The notes under the pieces are model-generated. The model was not told the DNA's origin and ran no database searches. It saw nothing but the letters and a program-made list of their open reading frames with translations. From VAZQ01 sp963840535 (GTDB taxonomy: Bacteria; Pseudomonadota; Alphaproteobacteria; Rhizobiales; Xanthobacteraceae): 64,000 nucleotides of DNA. Within the stretch, counting starts at the first letter, position 1; every line of letters begins with the position of its first letter. The position numbers were made by a program, and so were the translations under genes. The stretch spans positions 372,001-436,000 of the forward strand of contig CAWIZJ010000043.1 in the NCBI GenBank assembly GCA_963840535.1, written 5' to 3'. Shown in pieces: positions 54,090-61,869 of the stretch.

Positions 54090-54488
54090 ATGCCCAAGCG
54101 TGAAGTGTCGACGGACAGAATCAGAAAGCCCAGCGGCGTGTTCTCGCAGGCCACCGTGGTGGAGGCGAAGGGGCGCCTGGTGTTCGTCTCGGGGATGACC
54201 GCACGGCGCCCGGACGGCTCGATCACCGGCATCGGCGACATCAGCGAGCAGACGCGCCAGGTGTGCGAGAACGTCAAGGCTGCGGTCGAAGCGGCCGGCG
54301 GCAGCATGGACGACGTATGCCGCGTCGATGTCCACGTGCGCAACATGGAGCACTTCGAGGCGATCCATAAGGTGCGCGGCCAGTACTTCCGGCCGCCGCT
54401 GCCGGCCTCGACCATGGTGGAAGTGACCAAGATGACGTCGCCGGACTGCCTGATCGAGATGAGCGCCATCGCCGTGGTGGCGGAATAG
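54090..54488 (+). CDS. RidA-family protein 2
   Basis: 132 aa. GRLVFVSGMTARRPDGSITG, QTRQVCENVKAAVEAAGGSM, DDVCRVDVHVRNMEHFEAIH and PASTMVEVTKMTSPDCLIEM. In place of the RidA catalytic arginine (R-x-x-x-x-V) the sequence reads PASTMVEV, so deaminase activity of the RidA type is unlikely, as in several other subfamilies. GGAGG precedes the ATG at 54090. 39 bp before a cupin gene on the same strand. Confidence 0.85.
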   Translation: MPKREVSTDRIRKPSGVFSQATVVEAKGRLVFVSGMTARRPDGSITGIGDISEQTRQVCENVKAAVEAAGGSMDDVCRVDVHVRNMEHFEAIHKVRGQYFRPPLPASTMVEVTKMTSPDCLIEMSAIAVVAE

Positions 54489-54527
54489 CAGGAAACCGAG
54501 TCGTCGCGAAAAGGGGTCGCCATCGCC

Positions 54528-54896
54528 ATGTCGGACAGCCATGGACTCAAAGCCGCAGCGGAGCGCGGCATCGTGCTCGGCCAGGTCGGGCATCGAATCG
54601 TGCTGGAGAACGAGCACGTCCGGGTCTGGGAGGTGAGGCTCGAGCCGGGTGAGACCATCGGCTTCCACATCCACCACCATCCCTATCTCGTGGTCACGCT
54701 GAGCGGGGGCGAGAGCGAGCTCGAGACCATCTTCGGAGAGAAGCTCTCGGTGATCGAATCCCAGGGCTCGACCGGCTTCATCGACCAGATGCGTCCGGTG
54801 CACCGCCTGACCAACCGCTCGCAGGTGCTCTATCTCTCGCGGCTGGTCGAGCTCAAGCACATCACCTGGTCGGCGCAGGAGCCGGTCGGCAGCTGA
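54528..54896 (+). CDS. Small cupin protein 1
   Basis: 122 aa, single cupin barrel. Motif 1: GETIGFHIHHHPYLVVTLSG with three close histidines and a later glutamate (ESELETIFG) able to bind a metal; motif 2: DQMRPVHRLTNRSQVLYLSR with one histidine. It could be a metal-dependent dioxygenase, isomerase or a sensor. Exact reaction unknown. Next to RidA-like proteins and a second cupin, which suggests one catabolic pathway. Confidence 0.8.
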   Translation: MSDSHGLKAAAERGIVLGQVGHRIVLENEHVRVWEVRLEPGETIGFHIHHHPYLVVTLSGGESELETIFGEKLSVIESQGSTGFIDQMRPVHRLTNRSQVLYLSRLVELKHITWSAQEPVGS

Positions 54897-54954
54897 GGGC
54901 GTAATTCCCAGTCAATCCAGACGGCAACGCGTCGGCAGACAGGCCTGCGACTCT

Positions 54955-54984
54955 GTCGCCCGAGCCGACGAAGTGATCGAGTGA
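54955..54984 (+). pseudogene. C-terminal fossil of a PF04392-type binding protein
   Basis: Codons 54955-54984 read VARADEVIE then stop, the exact family end seen in the copies at 27822-28806 (SRADEVIE) and 33117 (AADEVIE). Nothing else of the gene remains. The fossil directly abuts and overlaps the start of the next cupin gene, whose GTG start lies inside GAGTGA. Confidence 0.5.
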
Positions 54985-55385
54985 CAGACATGCTTCCCGA
55001 GGGCGCCCCCAAGCTCGACGAGATCCTGGTTCAATCCGAGGCGATGCCCTGGCGCGAGAAATCGCTCAAGGGCGTGCACGAGAAGATGCTGTGGCGCAAC
55101 GAGGAGACCGGGGCCTCGATCGCACTGATCAAGTTCGACCGGGGAGCCGGCATTCCGCAACCCCATTCCCACGCCTCCAATCAGTTCATGTTCTGCCTGC
55201 AGGGGCGCTACGAGTACACCTCGACCGGCGTCACGCTCACCGCCGGATGCTTCTATTGCAACCCCAAGGGCAACGTGCACGGCCCGGCGATCGCGCACGA
55301 GGAGACCGTGGTGGTGGAGATCTACGACGGCCCGCACTATCCGCAGATGCCGTCCTGGTATTCCGACGAGCGCGATGCACGCTGA
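54981..55385 (+). CDS. Small cupin protein 2
   Basis: 134 aa from GTG 54981, or 131 aa from the ATG at 54990; the start is undecided because neither has a strong ribosome site. EKMLWRNEETGASIALIKFD, IPQPHSHASNQFMFCLQGRY (His-x-His and Gln metal-site pattern), YEYTSTGVTLTAGCFYCNPK and NVHGPAIAHEETVVVEIYDG form a complete cupin barrel. Similar to ChrR-like/2,4-dihydroxyacetophenone dioxygenase-like cupins, but the reaction is unknown. Confidence 0.8.
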   Translation: MTDMLPEGAPKLDEILVQSEAMPWREKSLKGVHEKMLWRNEETGASIALIKFDRGAGIPQPHSHASNQFMFCLQGRYEYTSTGVTLTAGCFYCNPKGNVHGPAIAHEETVVVEIYDGPHYPQMPSWYSDERDAR

Positions 55386-55507
55386 ACGGCCGCGGCCAGC
55401 GCGAGGTCACGAACCTGTTGACACCGAGGCGTGCCCAGCCGCGTAATCCCGCCAATCGTGACGAGTTCCGGCATCACCACCGGGCCGGCAGGGCCAGGGA
55501 GAGAAAC

Positions 55508-56497
55508 GTGGAAAGGCAACGTGTCGCGCGACGCGCGCGCTCGCTCCGTGCAACGCTTCTTGCCGCGGCCGTGCTCGCCGCCAGCGTCGCGGCGGCGCAG
55601 TCACCGGCCGACAAGTATCCGGAGAAACCGATCAAGATCATCGTGCCGTTCGCCCCCGGCGGCTCGACCGACATCCTGGCGCGCGTGATCGGACAGAAGC
55701 TGACCGAGAAGTGGAGCCAGCCGGTGATCGTCGAGACGCGGCCCGGTGCCGCCACCATGATCGGGACCCAGGCGGCGGCAAAGGCGGATCCCGACGGCTA
55801 CACGCTCATCATCGTGGTGAGCAATCACACCACTAATCCGGCGCTGCACGCCACCATGCCGTACGATGCGCTGAAGGACTTCGAGCCGGTCAGCCTCTTG
55901 GGCCGCGCGCCGATGGTGCCCTATTCCAGTCCCTCCTTCACGGCCACCAATCTGAAGGAGCTGGTCGCGCTCGCGAAGGCCAAGCCCGGGACGATCAATT
56001 TCGGTTCCGCCGGACCCGCGAGCATGACCCACCTGACCGCCGAGCAGTTCAAGATCCTGGCCGGCATCGAGATGACCCACGTCAACTATCGCGGCGGCAC
56101 CCCGGCGCTGAACGACGTGCTGGCGGGACAGATCCCGATGACCTGGGCCACGGTCACCCAGGCGCTGCCGCAGTACCAGTCCGGGCTGGTGCGCGCGCTC
56201 GGCGTGACCGGCGCCCAGCGGCACGCGTCGATCCCCGATGTCCCAACCTTCCGCGAGCAGGGGTTCGACCTGGTGGCGACGGAATGGTACGGATTGCTGG
56301 CGCCCGCAGGCACGCCCAAGCCGACCGTGGCGAAGCTCAACGCGGAGATGCGGCGGATCCTGGCGCTGCCGCTCGGCGAGCGGCTGGCGGCGATCGAGAT
56401 GGTGGCGTCGTCGCCGGAGGAGCTGGGCAGCTTCATCCGCAGCGAGATCGATCGCTGGACGCCGGTGATCAAGAAGCTCGGACTGAAGCCGGAGTGA
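55508..56497 (+). CDS. Bug/TctC-family solute-binding protein of the mutase operon
   Basis: 329 aa from GTG 55508, which follows GGGAGAGA by 5 nt. A basic start and hydrophobic core (ATLLAAAVLAASVAAAQS) form the signal peptide. IKIIVPFAPGGSTDILARVI, ETRPGAATMIGTQAAAKADP, DGYTLIIVVSNHTTNPALHA, MTHVNYRGGTPALNDVLAGQ and FDLVATEWYGLLAPAGTPKP are complete Bug blocks. Only 7 bp separate its stop from the acyl-CoA mutase start, so it probably captures the acid that the mutase pathway degrades. Confidence 0.9.
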   Translation: MERQRVARRARSLRATLLAAAVLAASVAAAQSPADKYPEKPIKIIVPFAPGGSTDILARVIGQKLTEKWSQPVIVETRPGAATMIGTQAAAKADPDGYTLIIVVSNHTTNPALHATMPYDALKDFEPVSLLGRAPMVPYSSPSFTATNLKELVALAKAKPGTINFGSAGPASMTHLTAEQFKILAGIEMTHVNYRGGTPALNDVLAGQIPMTWATVTQALPQYQSGLVRALGVTGAQRHASIPDVPTFREQGFDLVATEWYGLLAPAGTPKPTVAKLNAEMRRILALPLGERLAAIEMVASSPEELGSFIRSEIDRWTPVIKKLGLKPE

Positions 56498-56504
56498 GCG
56501 CGCG

Positions 56505-58220
56505 ATGAATGTCGTCAAGCCCGCCGGCGCCTTCGGCACGTCCAGCGCCGAAACGAAAGCGGACGTCGCAGGCGAGAGCGAGCGCTGGCGTACCGAGGCG
56601 TTCGAGCCGGCCCGCGCCGCGCCGCCCGCAGGCAGAACGTTCGTCACCGATACCGGGATCGTCGTCGATCCGCTCTACACGCCGGCACATCTCGACCGCA
56701 TCGGGTTCGACTACCTGCGTGATCTCGGCTTCCCCGGCGAATTTCCGTTCACGCGCGGCGACCGCGCCGGCATGAACCGCACCGAACCGTTCGTGGTCTC
56801 GGCCTATTCCGGTTTCGGCGATGCCGAGGCGTGCAACCGCCGGTTCCGCAAGCTGATCGAGATCGGGGCGGAGCAGATCCTGGTCGCGCTCGATCTGCCG
56901 ACCCAGTGCGGCTACAACTCCGACCACGAGATGGCGGCAGCCGAGGTCGGCAAGGTCGGCGTCGCGATCGACACGCTGGCCGACATGGAGCTCTTGTTCG
57001 CGGACCTTCCCGCCGACAGCATCAAGCGCATCGGGACGCTCGGCAACTCGATCGGGCCCATCGTGCTCGCGCTCCATGCCGCGCTCGGCGAGAGGCAGGG
57101 CATCCCCTGGAGCCGGTATACGGTCAACCTGCAGAACGATCCGCTCAAGGAATACATCGCGCGCGGCACCCAGATCCTGCCGCCGCGGCCGGCGGCGAAG
57201 CTGGCCAGCGATTGTGTCGCCTGGTGCGTCGAGCACGCGCCGAACTGGTCGCCGATGACGGTCTGTGTCAACCACATCAACGCCGGCGGCGCCGGCTCGA
57301 GCATGGGCACGGCGATCGCGCTCGCCAATGCGCGGCACTATATCGAGCTGCTGCTCGCGCGTGGGCTTTCCATCGACCAGGTGGCGCCGCTTCTGCACAT
57401 GTTCCCGGACGAGCGGCACGACTTCTTCATCTCGATCGCGAACCTGCGGGCGCTGCGCCGGATCTGGGCGCGCATGATGAAGGAAGGCTACGGCGCGACC
57501 ACCCCCGAGGCGATGGCCTGCCGCACCACCGTCTACGGTCACGGCCAGGAGGCCCTGGCGGAGCCGCTCAACAACATTCCGCGCACCGCCTTCGGCACGC
57601 TCGCCTATGTGCTCGGCGGCGCGAGCTACGTCTATCTCGCCGGCTACGACGAGGCGGTGTCGACGCCGAACGAGAATTCCGCTCGGGTGGCGTTGCGCAC
57701 CCTGCAGATCATCGCCAACGAGCACGGCTTCGCCGACACGATCGACCCGCTGGGCGGATCCTACTACGTCGAGACCCTCACGGCGCAGGTGGAGCAGCAG
57801 ATCCTCGACGCCATGGCGCAGGTCGAGCGCATCGGCGGCGCGCTCGCCGTCATCAGCACGGGTTTCGGCCGCCGGGTCATGACCGACGGCGCGGTGGGGC
57901 GCCAGCGCGCGATCGACCGCGGCGAGCGGCCGTGGGTCACCGTGAACATGTGGCCGCAGAAGCCGGACGTGCCGAACACCGCCTTCCGCGGCGATGCGCA
58001 GGCGACCGAGCGCCAGCTCGCACGGCTGGCACGGGTCAAGGCCGCCCGCGACCAGGCGCAGGTCGCCGCGGCACTGGCCGAGGTCGACCGCGCGGCGGCG
58101 GAGGACCGCAACGTGGTGCCGAGCGTGCTCGATGCCGTGCGCGCCAATGCCAGCGTCGGTGAGATCGTCGAGGTCTGGCGCCGCCGGTTCGGTAGCTTCG
58201 TGCCGTCGACGGACTTCTGA
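56505..58220 (+). CDS. Divergent B12-dependent acyl-CoA mutase, large (substrate) subunit
   Basis: 571 aa, the length of separate large subunits (IcmA/HcmA type). TIM-barrel blocks of the methylmalonyl-CoA mutase family: FPFTRG, ILVALDLPTQCGYNSDHEMA, VGVAIDTLADMELLFADLP, LQNDPLKEYIARGTQILPP, VNHINAGGAGSSMGTAI, AYVLGGASYVYLAGYDEAVS and DPLGGSYYVETLTAQVEQQ. The substrate loop around residues 85-105 reads MNRTEPFVVSAYSGF where methylmalonyl-CoA mutase has TMY...RPWTIRQYAGF, and SMTMNG is replaced by TLGNSIG. The barrel histidine (in NHINAGG) is kept. So the CoA substrate is probably not methylmalonyl-CoA. The stop overlaps the start of the small subunit (TGATG). Confidence 0.85.
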   Translation: MNVVKPAGAFGTSSAETKADVAGESERWRTEAFEPARAAPPAGRTFVTDTGIVVDPLYTPAHLDRIGFDYLRDLGFPGEFPFTRGDRAGMNRTEPFVVSAYSGFGDAEACNRRFRKLIEIGAEQILVALDLPTQCGYNSDHEMAAAEVGKVGVAIDTLADMELLFADLPADSIKRIGTLGNSIGPIVLALHAALGERQGIPWSRYTVNLQNDPLKEYIARGTQILPPRPAAKLASDCVAWCVEHAPNWSPMTVCVNHINAGGAGSSMGTAIALANARHYIELLLARGLSIDQVAPLLHMFPDERHDFFISIANLRALRRIWARMMKEGYGATTPEAMACRTTVYGHGQEALAEPLNNIPRTAFGTLAYVLGGASYVYLAGYDEAVSTPNENSARVALRTLQIIANEHGFADTIDPLGGSYYVETLTAQVEQQILDAMAQVERIGGALAVISTGFGRRVMTDGAVGRQRAIDRGERPWVTVNMWPQKPDVPNTAFRGDAQATERQLARLARVKAARDQAQVAAALAEVDRAAAEDRNVVPSVLDAVRANASVGEIVEVWRRRFGSFVPSTDF

Positions 58221-58681
58221 TGAATGCGACTGCGCCGCAGGCGCCGCACCGCCGCAGGATCCGGGTATTGATCGCCAAGGTCGGGCTCGACGGCCACGAC
58301 GTGGGCGCGCGGGTGGTGGCGCGCGGGCTGCTCGATGCCGGCATGGAGGTGATCTATACCGGACTGCGGCGCACCACCGAGGAGGTGGCGCGTGCGGCCA
58401 TCGAAGAGGACGTCGACTGGATCGGGGTCAGCATCCTTTCGGGCGCGCATCTGACGCTGCTGCCGAAGCTCAGAGGCCTGCTCGACGAGAGCGGCGCGAG
58501 CGATATCCGCATCATCGCCGGCGGGATCGTCCCCCAGGAGGATATCCCGGAGCTGCAGGCCAAGGGCGTCGCGCAGGTCTTTCTGTCGGGCACATCGATC
58601 GACGAGATCGTCGACTATCTCACACGGGAATCCGCTAGGGTCCCGATTCCGAAGTTCGCCATCACTCGCGGCACACTCTGA
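58220..58681 (+). CDS. B12-binding small subunit of the acyl-CoA mutase
   Basis: 153 aa. RVLIAKVGLDGHDVGARVVA with the cobalt-ligand histidine His26 in DGHD, EEDVDWIGVSILSGAHLTLL and IIAGGIVPQEDIPELQAKGV are the three conserved B12-domain elements. It should pair with the large subunit to bind adenosylcobalamin. The last about 16 codons (after the TRESAR segment) and the stop lie inside repeat copy 3, so the C terminus has been replaced by element-encoded residues. Confidence 0.9.
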   Translation: MNATAPQAPHRRRIRVLIAKVGLDGHDVGARVVARGLLDAGMEVIYTGLRRTTEEVARAAIEEDVDWIGVSILSGAHLTLLPKLRGLLDESGASDIRIIAGGIVPQEDIPELQAKGVAQVFLSGTSIDEIVDYLTRESARVPIPKFAITRGTL

Positions 58682-58798
58682 GCGAACTTCGGAATCCAAG
58701 GGACACTAGCAACTCTATGATTCTTAGTGCCCCTTTTGAACCCGAAGTTCGCATTCGGATTTGCGGCACGGTTGTGCGAACTTCGGATTCGGGGCACT
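58635..58798 (+). repeat. Dual-hairpin repeat element, copy 3 (diverged)
   Basis: 164 bp. Same plan as copies 1 and 2. Hairpin 1 stem: GATTCCGAAGTTCGC paired with GCGAACTTCGGAATC, where copy 1 has GCTTCCGACGTTCGC and GCGAACGTCGGAAGC; two positions changed on both arms so pairing is kept. The linker keeps CAA-x-TCTATG. Hairpin 2: TTAGTGCCCC...CCCGAAGTTCGCA, loop, TGTGCGAACTTCGGATTCGGGGCACT. It overlaps the end of the mutase small-subunit gene and sits before the lipocalin-like gene, within the operon. Confidence 0.85.
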
Positions 58799-58825
58799 GG
58801 CGGCGCGTAGGCAGAGGGGCGTTGC

Positions 58826-59227
58826 ATGACCGACCGCGACATCCGCGGCACCTGGCGTCTCGTGGAGACCAAGGCGCATGACGATGCCGGCAAGCCGCTG
58901 CCTGCGCCCTACGGACCGCAGCCGATGGGGGTGGTGGTGTTCCGGGCCGACGGACGCATGATGACGGTGCTGTGCGATGGCCGCGCGACCCTGCCGCCCG
59001 GCGAGCCGCGGCAGTACATGTCCTACGCCGGCAACTACCGGTTCGACGGCAGCACGCTGGTCACGCAGGTCGACGCCTCCTCGGATGCGAGCCGGGTCGG
59101 GGGCGAGCAGGTGCGCGAGGTTCGCTTCGAAGGCGGCCGGCTGGTGCTCAATCCGCCGCGCCGGCTGTGGGGCGGCCTCATGCAGCACCAGGAGCTCACC
59201 TGGGAGCGCGTGGCAGAGCCGGAATGA
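58826..59227 (+). CDS. Lipocalin-like domain protein
   Basis: 133 aa, cytosolic (no signal). DIRGTWRLVETKAHDDAGKP, PMGVVVFRADGRMMTVLCDG, QYMSYAGNYRFDGSTLVTQV and LVLNPPRRLWGGLMQHQELT match the lipocalin-like PF13924 pattern (GTW-x-LV start, G-x-x-x-Y in the middle). These bind small hydrophobic ligands or act as putative enzymes in polyketide and catabolic clusters. It lies 4 bp before meaB, inside the mutase operon, after repeat copy 3. Confidence 0.75.
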   Translation: MTDRDIRGTWRLVETKAHDDAGKPLPAPYGPQPMGVVVFRADGRMMTVLCDGRATLPPGEPRQYMSYAGNYRFDGSTLVTQVDASSDASRVGGEQVREVRFEGGRLVLNPPRRLWGGLMQHQELTWERVAEPE

Positions 59228-59231
59228 TCCG

Positions 59232-60290
59232 ATGGAGGCAGGCGAGCTGCGGCGCATCGCGCGGACCATCAGCATGGTCGAGAACCGCGCGGCCGGCTAC
59301 GAGGACGTGCTGGCGCGCGCTTACCGGCGGCCGCGCGTCGAGGTGATCGGCATCACCGGCCCGCCGGGAGCCGGCAAGTCGACGCTGGTCGATGCGCTGA
59401 CCGCGCGGTGGGCGGCGGGCGGGGAGCGCATCGCCATGCTCGCGGTCGATCCGTCGAGCCCCTATTCCGGCGGCGCGGTGCTGGGCGACCGCATCCGCCG
59501 TTCACGCAGCGCGAGTTGTGCCAACACCTATTTTCGCAGCCTCGCGGCGCGCGGCCATGTCGGCGGCCTCAACAATTCGGCGGCGGACCTCGTCGCCGTG
59601 CTGGGACTGTTCGAATTTCGCCGCGTCATCTTGGAGACCGTCGGCGCCGGCCAGGGCGACGTCGAGATCCAAGACACGGCGGACTGCACGGTGGTGATGA
59701 CGGTGCCGGAACTCGGCGACGGCGTGCAGGCGTCGAAAGCCGGGTTGATGGAGATCGGCGACGTATTCGTTGTCAACAAGGCGGACCTGCCGGGCGCGGA
59801 CGACGCTGCGCGCACGATCGAGCGCGCGCTGGCGGCCGCCTATGCCGGCGAGCCGGGAATCAACGTGCTGCGCGAGACGCCGCACGCACAGCCGCATCCC
59901 GCCCATGGGCGTAGCGCCAGTCCCGGACTTGCGGCGCTGCGCCGACGGCACGGCAGCGTCGGAGTGGACGCCGAGACCTGGGTTCCGCCGGTGCTCAGGA
60001 TCGCCGCCACCGAGGACCAGGGCGTCGCTGAATTGGCGCAGGCGGTCGACACCTTCATCGCATGGAGCGATCGCACCGGCCGGCGGCAACAGCGGCGCCG
60101 CGAGCGCGCTCATGCACAGCTGATGCGCGCGCTCACGGCGCTGCTGCTTGCTCCCTATGCGTACGATCCCGGCACGCAGGAGCTTCCCGAGATCCTCGTG
60201 CCGCTCGTCGAGCGCGTGGCGCAGGGCGTGCAAAGCCCGCTCGAGGCCGCCCGGGCGCTGCTCGGCGCGGCGGCGGGTCGGGCGGATTGA
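59232..60290 (+). CDS. meaB: Mutase-associated GTPase MeaB (ArgK/G3E-type)
   Basis: 352 aa. P-loop GPPGAGKS (43-50), LAVDPSSPYSGGAVLGDRIR, FRSLAARGHVGGL, LETVGAGQGDVEIQDTADCT and VFVVNKADLPGAD (NKAD base motif). MeaB loads and protects the B12 cofactor of acyl-CoA mutases, so its presence here ties the divergent mutase to AdoCbl chemistry. Ends with a helical dimer arm. A segment near residue 220 (HPAHGRSASPGLAALRRRHG) looks like an insertion. Start at 59232 with GATCCG upstream, weak; spacing suggests coupling with the previous gene. Confidence 0.9.
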   Translation: MEAGELRRIARTISMVENRAAGYEDVLARAYRRPRVEVIGITGPPGAGKSTLVDALTARWAAGGERIAMLAVDPSSPYSGGAVLGDRIRRSRSASCANTYFRSLAARGHVGGLNNSAADLVAVLGLFEFRRVILETVGAGQGDVEIQDTADCTVVMTVPELGDGVQASKAGLMEIGDVFVVNKADLPGADDAARTIERALAAAYAGEPGINVLRETPHAQPHPAHGRSASPGLAALRRRHGSVGVDAETWVPPVLRIAATEDQGVAELAQAVDTFIAWSDRTGRRQQRRRERAHAQLMRALTALLLAPYAYDPGTQELPEILVPLVERVAQGVQSPLEAARALLGAAAGRAD

Positions 60291-60491
60291 GCACCGGACA
60301 CGCCGGCTCCGACGCTTTACGTGAAGCGTCCCTCCGTATTGACATCCGCCACCGTCCGCGGAAATCGGCCGACAATTTCCGAACCGGGTGGGAGTTTTCC
60401 GCGCCGCGGGGGGTTATGCCTTGCATCGAGCTGCGACCGGTCCCGCGCTGCAGCGACCCGAACGCAGCCAGGCATCGAAGGGAGACCTGCA

Positions 60492-61169
60492 ATGAGGATC
60501 GGAACGACATCTGCCCTGATCATGTCGGTCGCTCTCGTTTCCGTCGGCTTGACGGCGGGAGCGCAGGCGCAACAGCCGCCGCCGCAATCGCCCAACATGA
60601 CCTTCTTCATCACCAGCACCGGGCCCGGCAAGGGCGGCGATCTCGGCGGTCTCGAGGGGGCGGACCGTCACTGCCAGGCGTTGGCGCAGGCGGCGGGCGC
60701 CGGCAACAGGACGTGGCGCGCCTACCTGAGCACCAATGCCGCCGCGCAGGGCGGTCCGGTCAATGCCCGCGACCGCATCGGGAGCGGCCCCTGGCAGAAC
60801 TTCAAGGGCGAGGTCGTCGCGCAGAACGTCGACGATCTGCACGGCGACAATGCCAAGCTCGGCATGCAGACCTCGCTGACCGAGCGGGGCACCATGGTCG
60901 CCGGGGTCGGCTACACCCCCAACTACCACGACATCATGACCGGCTCGACGCCGGAGGGCCGGGCGTGGCCCGGCAACCTCAACGTGACCTGCAACAACTG
61001 GACGAGCAGCACCTTCGGCGCTGCCCTGGTCGGCCATACCGACCGGCGCGGCGGGCAAGACAATGTCTACCAGCGGTCCTGGAACTCGTCACATATGTCG
61101 CGCAGTTGCACCCCCGACGACCTGCGCGCGACCGGCGGCAACGGCTTGTTCTACTGCTTCGCGCAGTGA
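60492..61169 (+). CDS. Exported lectin-like protein 1
   Basis: 225 aa with signal peptide (ends GAQAQQ, about 28). FFITSTGPGKGGDLGGLEGA, DRHCQALAQAAGAGNRTWRA, NARDRIGSGPWQNFKGEVVA, WPGNLNVTCNNWTSSTFGAA, SWNSSHMSRSCTPDDLRATG and end GLFYCFAQ. Four cysteines, a cysteine-rich C-type-lectin-like architecture; related rhizobial proteins are often labelled lectin, but I recall this only loosely. Preceded by GGGAGA. It forms a tandem pair with the next gene. Confidence 0.7.
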   Translation: MRIGTTSALIMSVALVSVGLTAGAQAQQPPPQSPNMTFFITSTGPGKGGDLGGLEGADRHCQALAQAAGAGNRTWRAYLSTNAAAQGGPVNARDRIGSGPWQNFKGEVVAQNVDDLHGDNAKLGMQTSLTERGTMVAGVGYTPNYHDIMTGSTPEGRAWPGNLNVTCNNWTSSTFGAALVGHTDRRGGQDNVYQRSWNSSHMSRSCTPDDLRATGGNGLFYCFAQ

Positions 61170-61204
61170 CGATCGCACAAGACCGCATTCGAAGGAGAAA
61201 TGCC

Positions 61205-61864
61205 GTGAACAGAACCGTGATCGTTTCCATGCTGGCAGCGCTGGCGTCGCTCGGCGTGCCGGCCGCTGCGCAGGCCCAACAGGGCCCGTTGTCCTTCTTC
61301 ATCACCAGTGCCGGACCCGGCAAGGGCGGCGATCTCGGCGGGATCGCCGGCGCCGACGCGCACTGCCAGAACCTGGCGCAGGCGGCGGGGGCGGGCACCC
61401 GCACCTGGCGCGCCTATCTGAGCAATTTCGCCCCTCCGGGCGCCACCCCGATCAACGCCCGCGACCGCATCGGCAGCGGACCCTGGTACAATGCCAAAGG
61501 CGTGCTCATCGCGCAGAACGTCGATGACCTCCACGGACCCAACAACAAGCTCAACAAGGACACCGGGCTCACCGAGAAGGGCGAGGTGGTCACCGGCCGT
61601 GGCGACACCCCCAACAAGCACGACATCCTGACCGGATCCCAGCCGGACGGCCGCGTGTTCCCGGGGAACATCAACGTGACCTGCAACAACTGGACGAGCA
61701 GCTCGATCGGCAAGGCGCTGGTCGGCCACCATGACCGGCAGGGCCCCACCGATACCGAGTTCGCACGCTCCTGGAACTCCTCCCATATGTCGCGAGGCTG
61801 CAGCCAGGAGGACCTCGTCGCCACCGGCGGCGCCGGCTTGTTCTACTGCTTCGCGGCGGAGTGA
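61205..61864 (+). CDS. Exported lectin-like protein 2 (tandem paralogue)
   Basis: 219 aa from GTG 61205, 8 nt after AAGGAG. Signal peptide ends AAAQAQQG. The mature part follows the first copy block by block: FFITSAGPGKGGDLGGIAGA, NARDRIGSGPWYNAKGVLIA, NVDDLHGPNNKLNKDTGLTE, FPGNINVTCNNWTSSSIGKA, SWNSSHMSRGCSQEDLVATG and GLFYCFAAE. About 70 percent identical by eye. All four cysteines are kept. Only 35 bp separates the genes; probably co-expressed periplasmic or surface proteins. Confidence 0.7.
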   Translation: MNRTVIVSMLAALASLGVPAAAQAQQGPLSFFITSAGPGKGGDLGGIAGADAHCQNLAQAAGAGTRTWRAYLSNFAPPGATPINARDRIGSGPWYNAKGVLIAQNVDDLHGPNNKLNKDTGLTEKGEVVTGRGDTPNKHDILTGSQPDGRVFPGNINVTCNNWTSSSIGKALVGHHDRQGPTDTEFARSWNSSHMSRGCSQEDLVATGGAGLFYCFAAE

Positions 61865-61869
61865 ATTCG

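Noticed and set aside
47372..58798. CRISPR array
   Set aside because: The repeats are three, far apart, about 165 bp each and internally palindromic; no spacer-repeat periodicity and no cas genes.
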